A stretch of DNA of 64,000 nt, taken from assembly GCA_031376385.1 (NCBI GenBank), contig JANMDQ010000023.1, positions 1 through 64,000 on the forward strand, read 5' to 3'. The DNA comes from Aquisediminimonas sp031376385 (lineage in GTDB: Bacteria > Pseudomonadota > Alphaproteobacteria > Sphingomonadales > Sphingomonadaceae). Positions within the stretch are counted from its first letter, which is position 1; every line of letters starts with the position of its first letter. Below the pieces are notes generated by a model. That model did no database searches. It had not been told where the DNA came from and saw nothing but the letters and a program-made list of their open reading frames with translations. Of this stretch, positions 59,164 to 64,000 are shown piece after piece. The translations under genes were made by a program, and so were the position numbers.

Positions 59164-59346
59164 ACTGGTCAGTGTCAAGCTGAAGCGCCACATTTGAATG
59201 CATAGCTACATCGGAACGACTTTGATTGTTTCTTTGCGGCCCGGAGAACCATCGCCCATTTCCAACAACGGGCAAAGAGGATTTGCATGTCAGCTTTACA
59301 CGTTCACGATTGACTGAACCAACGACCAAAAACTTGTCGGCTACAG

Positions 59347-59488
59347 ACATTCTTCCCCGGAACGGGGAGGTGGCAGCCCTCTTGGGCTGACGGAGGGGCT
59401 GTCGCAGCGCTCGATAATCCCGAACAATATTACACTTCCCCTGCCCCTCCGCCCCGTTCCGGGCACCTTCCCGTTCCGGGGAGGAACT
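59347..59488. repeat. Inverted repeat CCCCGGAACGGG
   Basis: TTCCCCGGAACGGGGAGG near 59347-59364 is matched in inverted orientation near 59469-59487 (CCGTTCCGGGGAGG), with an additional inner copy CCGTTCCGGG near 59453-59462. The intervening sequence contains GACGGAGGGGCTG and its partial complement. The structure looks like a dispersed palindromic repeat rather than a terminator. Confidence 0.6.
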
Positions 59489-59728
59489 AAGTATTGGCTT
59501 CCGACGCACGCGGATTGCAAATTGACCGGCAGAAAACTTGTCACAGCAGACATTTGGGCTGCGATCCACACTTGACAAATCCCCACATGTTCATTATCTG
59601 TTCCGTTGCTCTTTGACACGCGAATATCGCGACTAAATTCCTCCTTCCGCCATGCTGGGCTCCGCCTCTGCATTGCACTTTGGCGCGTCGCCGCTGCGAA
59701 CGCATCCGCGCGCACAAAAATGCACGAG

Positions 59729-59958
59729 TGGCACAACTTTACACAAGTTTGAAAAAACGGGCTCCGAATACGCAGCCTCTCCCCCTGCCCAAAGGTGACA
59801 TAAGGTGACAGAAAGTCCCGTTTTGATGTGGAACTTTGTCACCTTAAGGGGCGTAATCGTCCATTCAAAGCCGACCACCGCGATGAAGCGGCCCCAATAA
59901 TGCGGAGGCGCAGCGCGCGATACTAAAGGTGCGACTGGCACAACTTTACACAACTTTG
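59729..59958. repeat. TGGCACAACTTTACACAA direct repeats around a TAAGGTGACA palindrome
   Basis: TGGCACAACTTTACACAA occurs at 59729-59746 and 59936-59953, each followed by GTTTG or CTTTG. Between them lie AAGGTGACA twice in tandem (59792-59810) and its exact complement TGTCACCTTA (59837-59846), a 10-bp inverted repeat. The arrangement suggests a composite intergenic element of unknown type. Confidence 0.65.
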
Positions 59959-60070
59959 GACGAATAGAGGCCCGAAATTCGCGCAGGTCCCTGCCCCTTC
60001 AACCTCCGCCTGTTGACAGGGACTCACAGGTGCAACAGTCTAATCGCACAGGCCAAAGGAACAGCCGAAT

Positions 60071-61270
60071 ATGACCGAGTGGCAGCGCGGCTGGAAAATT
60101 GTTTTGGGGGCGGCCATTGGATCGGGCCTTGGCATTCCGCTGTTTTATTATGTGTTCAGCCTGTTCACCAATGACATGATCAAAGAATTTGGCGTGTCAC
60201 GCGGGCAAATGTCCAACATGCAGGCGCTGATTGTGGTGGGGGCGCTGGTCGCTCCGTTCATTGGGCGCCTGTTGGATCGGCGGGGCTTTCGGGTCGTGTT
60301 CGCGGTGTGCACACTGCTGGTTGGTGCCGGGCATCTCCTCCTCGCCACCAGCGTCACCACGGTGGGGCAATTTGCCGCGATTGCTTTTCTTTACGGTGCA
60401 GCAGGGGTTGGGTGCGGGCCGCTGGCTTACACTCGTCCGATCAATGCCTGGTTTTGGGAGAATCGCGGGCTGGCGCTGGGGCTTGCTGCACTGGGCACCG
60501 CCGTGACCGCAGCGATAGCACCGCCTTTCCTGGCCGCGCTCATTGAAGAGCAAGGCTGGCGATCAGGCTTTGTGGCGCTGGCCTTTGTCTCAGTCATCAT
60601 TGGCCTTCCGCTCACCCTGATGCTGATGCGTGATGCGCCGCCCGAAGGCCCGGCTGGCCCCTTGGAGGTTGCCGATGCCGTCATCAAAGACCGGCATCAT
60701 TTTCGCGATGCGAATTTCTGGCTGCTCTGCGCGGCGATGATTTGCATGGCGATTCCCGGCGCAGGCCTCATCAGTCAAATCTCGCCGATTGTACAGGAGG
60801 AAGGCATAGCCGCGCAGATCGCAGCGTTTGGCGTGACCGGCTATGCGATCGGCCAAGTCAGTGGGCGGATTATCGCAGGCTATTTCTTGGATCGTGCCAA
60901 CCCCCGTGTCGTGGCCTTTGCTTTCACTGTTGTGCCGGCAATTGGTTTCATCCTGCTGGCCGCGATGGATTTGCCGGCTTGGGGCGCTGTCATTGCTGTG
61001 GCTCTTGTCGGGGTGCAGCAGGGAGCAGAAATTGATCTGTTCGCTTGGTTCACGGCGCGGCGCTTTGGCATCGCGCGCTACGGCACCGTTTACGGCTGGA
61101 TCATCGCGGCAGGGTGGATCGGCAATGCGCTGGGCATCCTCGGCTTTGGCTGGATGCACGATGCGACGGGGGGTTACCAAGTCGCAGAGGCGATAGCGGC
61201 GGGCTTGCTGGTTGTGGGGGCGGTTTTCATTGTGATGGTGAGGCTGGAACGAGGGCCTAACGCGTCTTGA
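60071..61270 (+). CDS. Major facilitator superfamily transporter
   Basis: An inner-membrane transporter of 399 residues with about 12 hydrophobic helices. MFS signatures include the cytoplasmic loop motif GRLLDRRGFRVVFAV between helices 2 and 3 and its repeat GRIIAGYFLDRANPRVVAF in the second half. The family position resembles OFA/monocarboxylate-type exchangers, but the substrate is not predictable. AAAGGA lies about 10 bp upstream of the ATG. It overlaps the convergent phaC stop by 14 bp. The preceding repeat-rich gap isolates it from other genes. Confidence 0.88.
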   Translation: MTEWQRGWKIVLGAAIGSGLGIPLFYYVFSLFTNDMIKEFGVSRGQMSNMQALIVVGALVAPFIGRLLDRRGFRVVFAVCTLLVGAGHLLLATSVTTVGQFAAIAFLYGAAGVGCGPLAYTRPINAWFWENRGLALGLAALGTAVTAAIAPPFLAALIEEQGWRSGFVALAFVSVIIGLPLTLMLMRDAPPEGPAGPLEVADAVIKDRHHFRDANFWLLCAAMICMAIPGAGLISQISPIVQEEGIAAQIAAFGVTGYAIGQVSGRIIAGYFLDRANPRVVAFAFTVVPAIGFILLAAMDLPAWGAVIAVALVGVQQGAEIDLFAWFTARRFGIARYGTVYGWIIAAGWIGNALGILGFGWMHDATGGYQVAEAIAAGLLVVGAVFIVMVRLERGPNAS

Positions 61271-62846
61271 CGTAAGTGCCCGGTGCTTCTTCGAGTGCCG
61301 CCAAACCCCCCTGCCCTGGGATGCGCGCGCCGGACGCGGGAGCCGTCGCCTCGCCGTGTGCGCGGATCCAGCCGAGCCAATCGAACCACCAGCTGCCCTT
61401 ATGCTCGGTCGCTCCGGCAATGAAATCTGCAAGCGTTTCTGCGCCCGCCTCATTGATCCAATGCTGATATTTCTGGGCTGCAGGAGGATTGACCACGCCT
61501 GCAATATGACCAGACCCGGCGAGCAGAAACCGCGCGGGCCCGCTGAAATGCTCTGTCAGTTTCCACACGCTGGCAACAGGCGCGATGTGATCATCACGAC
61601 CCGCCTGAATATAGGCCGGTGTTTGCACTTGCGTCAGATCAATTGGCACACCGAGTGCCGACATCGCGCCAGGCTGGACAAGCTTATTGTCGCGGTAAAG
61701 ATCGCAGAGATAGGCCCTGTGCCATTTCGCGGGCAAGTTCGTCACATCCCCATTCCAGTGGAGCAAATCAAAGCTGGGGTAGGCCTGACCCAGCAGATAA
61801 TTGTTGACGACATTGCTCCAGATGAGGTCGCGTCCGCGTAACATGTTAAACGCCAGTGCCAAATAGCGGCCATCGAGATAGCCGTCCGTCTCCAGAGATT
61901 CCACCATCTGCAACTGCTGATCATCAATGAAATTGAGCAATTCGCCGGCGTTGCTGAAATCAACTTGCGCTGTAAAGTATGTGGCGGACGCGACTTTGGC
62001 AGCATCCCCCTTAGCCGCCATCACCGCAAGCGTTGCGGCAAGGGTAGTGCCTGCCACGCAATATCCAATCGTATGCACAGCTGGCACATCCAGCAGCGTG
62101 CGCACCTGATCAATCGCGTCGATTTGAGCAGCGATATAATCATCCCAGATCACATCCGCCATTGATGCATCGGCGGATTTCCATGAGACAACAAAGACGG
62201 AGACCCCCTGATCCACGCACCATTTGATGAAGCTTTTTTCCGCCGTCAGATCAAGGATATAGAACCGGTTGATCCACGGCGGGAAAATGATCAGCGGAAC
62301 ACCAAGCACTTCGTCCGTCGTCGGCGCGTAATGGATCAGTTGATAGATCGGCGTCTGATAAATCACTTTGCCCGGCGTTGCCGCGATATTTTTTCCCACG
62401 GTGAAGGCGGACGGATCAGTATGCGTCAATTGCCCGCGCTGAATATCGGCCATCATGTGGGAGAGGCCTTCCATCAGGCTCGCCCCCTTGGTCTCAACGG
62501 CTTTTTGCAAAGCGACCGGATTGGTGAAGGGCGAATTGGCGGGGCTCATTGCGTCGACCAGCATTTGAGTCGCGAACACGAGCTTTGCTTTGGAGGCAGG
62601 ATCCAGCCCTTCAATGCCCTGCGCGGCGCTCATCATCTGCGACGACATCGCGCTATAGCCTTGGCGCATCAGATCAAAGATCGGTTGATCCCATTCAGGT
62701 GCATTAAAGCGCCGGTCCTTGGCGTCTACTTTGCCCAGACCCACCTGCGCCAACGGGGCCAGCACTTGACCCCAACCGTCCAAAGCCTGACGCCAGCCAT
62801 CGGTGAGCTGACCCAAATCAGGGAAGGAGGGCGGATAATTTGTCAT
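61257..62846 (-). CDS. phaC: Class I polyhydroxyalkanoate synthase
   Basis: PhaC polymerises hydroxyacyl-CoA into storage polyester on granules. The 529 residues include the N-terminal alpha-helical region, a central alpha/beta hydrolase core with the lipase-like box GYCVAGT (nucleophile Cys near 262), the catalytic Asp in AGRDDHIAP and the His in GSGHIAGVV. The segment YPSFDLLHWNGDVTNLP is typical of class I. Start ATG 62846 gives MTNYPPSF; upstream ATGs at 62870 and 62879 lie within or too near the purK stop. phaA and phaB are not in this window. Confidence 0.93.
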   Translation of the reverse strand: MTNYPPSFPDLGQLTDGWRQALDGWGQVLAPLAQVGLGKVDAKDRRFNAPEWDQPIFDLMRQGYSAMSSQMMSAAQGIEGLDPASKAKLVFATQMLVDAMSPANSPFTNPVALQKAVETKGASLMEGLSHMMADIQRGQLTHTDPSAFTVGKNIAATPGKVIYQTPIYQLIHYAPTTDEVLGVPLIIFPPWINRFYILDLTAEKSFIKWCVDQGVSVFVVSWKSADASMADVIWDDYIAAQIDAIDQVRTLLDVPAVHTIGYCVAGTTLAATLAVMAAKGDAAKVASATYFTAQVDFSNAGELLNFIDDQQLQMVESLETDGYLDGRYLALAFNMLRGRDLIWSNVVNNYLLGQAYPSFDLLHWNGDVTNLPAKWHRAYLCDLYRDNKLVQPGAMSALGVPIDLTQVQTPAYIQAGRDDHIAPVASVWKLTEHFSGPARFLLAGSGHIAGVVNPPAAQKYQHWINEAGAETLADFIAGATEHKGSWWFDWLGWIRAHGEATAPASGARIPGQGGLAALEEAPGTYVKTR

Positions 62847-62859
62847 GGCCCATATTCGC

Positions 62860-63945
62860 TCATCCACCATGCTTGGCAAGCAGCCGTGTCACATGGCCCA
62901 TTTTTCGCCCCGGTCGAGACTCGTGCTTGCCGTAGAGATGCAAATGCGCTGTTCCTTCTGCGGCAATCAACTTCCAATCCTCTGCATCATCGCCGATCAA
63001 ATTCTGCATCTCAACTGACCCGGCGGTCAGCTTAGTGGAGCCCAGCGGTAAGCCAACGATGGCCCTGATATGATTTTCAAACTGAGACGTTACGGCACCT
63101 TCAATGGTCCAGTGGCCGCTGTTGTGCACACGCGGTGCCATTTCGTTGAAGACGGGGCCTTCTGCGCCTGCAAAAAACTCAATCGTAAAGACGCCCACAT
63201 AGTCGAGCTTTTCTGCAATCTTTCGTGCCAAAGCACGGGCCGCAGGTACTTGAATGCGCACCACTTCTGGCGCGGGCAGTGTGGATGTTGCCAATATGCC
63301 GTCCTTATGGACATTGGCCGGGGCATCCCAGAAGGATATGCTCCCGGCTTGATCACGCGCGACAATCAATGAAAACTCATGATCAAACAGCACCATTTCT
63401 TCGAGAATAAGCGGCGCTCCAGCACCTAGATCGGCCCAGGCAGCATCCGCATCTTCGGCTTCTTTGATCCGCGCCTGCCCTTTGCCGTCATAACCAAAGC
63501 GCACGGTTTTCAGTATGGCCGGGGTGCCAATTTGGCTGAGGGCCTGGTCCAGACCAACGCGGCTGTTGACTTCGGCCCAGGCCGCAGTCCGTCCGCCACA
63601 GTCGCTGGCAAAGCGCTTTTCACGCACTCTATCCTGCCCGATTTCGAGGGCCGTGTAGGATGGCCATAACGGCGTCTTGGCCGCGAGAGGTTTCAAAGGT
63701 GCAGGTTCGATATTCTCAAATTCAAAGGTCACGACAGACACGCCTTTGGCAAAGGCCAGCAGAGCAGCGGCATCGTCATAGCGCCCCTGCACCCACTTCG
63801 CGCTGACATCCGACGCAGGGCCACTCGCCTCTGGCGCATAAATATGACAGCGATATCCCAATTGGGCCGCCGCCATGGCCAGCATTCGACCCAACTGTCC
63901 GCCGCCAATAATGCCAATGATCGAACCGGGGGGAAGCGCCTTCAT
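62860..63945 (-). CDS. purK: N5-carboxyaminoimidazole ribonucleotide synthase
   Basis: PurK carboxylates AIR in purine synthesis, using ATP and bicarbonate. The 361 residues form an ATP-grasp enzyme: N-terminal GIIGGGQLGRMLAMAAA, the central ATP-binding part with KTVRFGYDGKGQ and LILEEMVLFDHEFS, and metal/ATP residues in VFTIEFFAG...VFNEMAPRVHNSGHW. The start overlaps the purE stop (ATGA), consistent with the common purE-purK order. phaC follows 13 bp later on the same strand. Confidence 0.95.
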   Translation of the reverse strand: MKALPPGSIIGIIGGGQLGRMLAMAAAQLGYRCHIYAPEASGPASDVSAKWVQGRYDDAAALLAFAKGVSVVTFEFENIEPAPLKPLAAKTPLWPSYTALEIGQDRVREKRFASDCGGRTAAWAEVNSRVGLDQALSQIGTPAILKTVRFGYDGKGQARIKEAEDADAAWADLGAGAPLILEEMVLFDHEFSLIVARDQAGSISFWDAPANVHKDGILATSTLPAPEVVRIQVPAARALARKIAEKLDYVGVFTIEFFAGAEGPVFNEMAPRVHNSGHWTIEGAVTSQFENHIRAIVGLPLGSTKLTAGSVEMQNLIGDDAEDWKLIAAEGTAHLHLYGKHESRPGRKMGHVTRLLAKHGG

Positions 63946-64000
63946 TGCGGAGGCGTTGATTGCGGGGTTTGCGCCACACCATCGGTCTGCGCCTGCCGCC
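63942..64000 (-). CDS. purE: PurE C-terminal end (partial)
   Basis: The last 18 codons of a minus-strand frame that continues beyond the window and stops at TGA, overlapping the purK start by 4 bp. The tail reads RQAQTDGVAQTPQSTPPQ. A helix ending in WR(R/Q)xQT followed by a short polar tail fits the C-terminus of N5-CAIR mutase PurE, and purE commonly precedes purK. Only the tail is visible, so the call depends on position. Confidence 0.65.
   Translation of the reverse strand, partial: RQAQTDGVAQTPQSTPPQ

Larger units (their letters stand above)
59164..60070. other. Non-coding, repeat-rich gap
   Basis: This 907-bp gap between the DUF1963 gene and the MFS gene has no supported gene. Open frames within it on both strands are short and resemble no family. 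It holds two repeat systems (annotated separately), and the last about 60 bp before 60071 presumably carry the MFS promoter and its AAAGGA ribosome site. No integrase, transposase or tRNA end was seen. Confidence 0.6.

Noticed and set aside
59341..59953. Overlapping open frames on the minus strand in the repeat-rich gap
   Set aside because: They run through inverted and direct repeats, overlap each other, and have no recognisable domain.
1..64000. CRISPR arrays, tRNA or rRNA genes, transposases, integrases other than XerC
   Set aside because: None was seen. The repeats present are inverted or dispersed intergenic elements without regular spacers, and XerC carries the features of the housekeeping recombinase.

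Overview
The window reads as an ordinary chromosomal stretch of an alphaproteobacterium, most likely a sphingomonad (Sphingopyxis/Sphingorhabdus-like; the family is my inference). The grounds are a SciP-type CtrA antagonist, PEPxxWA-CTERM proteins, a class I PHA synthase, a cobalamin methionine synthase split into two genes, moderately high GC, and intergenic inverted repeats of the kind scattered through sphingomonad genomes. No rRNA, tRNA, CRISPR array, insertion sequence or prophage was seen. The left edge cuts the homocysteine module of methionine synthase and the right edge cuts the end of purE.

Layout. 0-7 kb: split metH, dapE, cupin, DEAD-box helicase, yaiI. 7-11.5 kb: a sigma-54 activator without a receiver domain, wecB-wecC, and two paralogous small secreted membrane peptides; this stretch holds the only two perfect TTAA-N7-TTAA (CtrA-type) sites found in the window. 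11.5-20.4 kb: msrA, xerC, fsa, an ECF sigma/anti-sigma pair, two PEPxxWA-CTERM proteins around a SleB-type wall hydrolase, and a DUF3501/Fe-S oxidoreductase/rubrerythrin module. 20.5-29.9 kb: gshA, a large CshA/DUF11 surface protein, rsmE, ubiA, pmbA, an inositol-phosphatase-family gene, sciP, a SIMPL protein, a GlsB-type membrane protein. 30-35.7 kb: an RND efflux adaptor and pump, then a DUF445 protein. 35.7-43.7 kb, minus strand: murA, a flippase, polA, a beta-lactamase-like lipoprotein and an alpha/beta hydrolase. 43.8-50.1 kb: a VOC protein, then gatC-gatA-[small ORF, VapB/VapC-like pair]-gatB and two secreted proteins. 50.2-57.3 kb: two GT2 glycosyltransferases, a four-helix membrane protein, a retropepsin, gloA-gloB, a second and frameshifted toxin-antitoxin locus, a TPR protein, a hydrolase. 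57.5-60 kb: a DUF1963 membrane protein followed by about 0.9 kb of repeat-rich non-coding DNA. 60-64 kb: an MFS transporter, phaC, purK and the purE tail.

The most notable points are: a PIN-toxin/AbrB-antitoxin cassette inside the gatCAB operon, its toxin stop codon overlapping the gatB start and the insert bounded by an 8-bp direct repeat; a second, decayed cassette of the same type; the paired small membrane peptides with CtrA-type sites nearby; and a dispersed repeat whose purine-rich end seems to supply the ribosome-binding site of two unrelated genes (metH and xerC).
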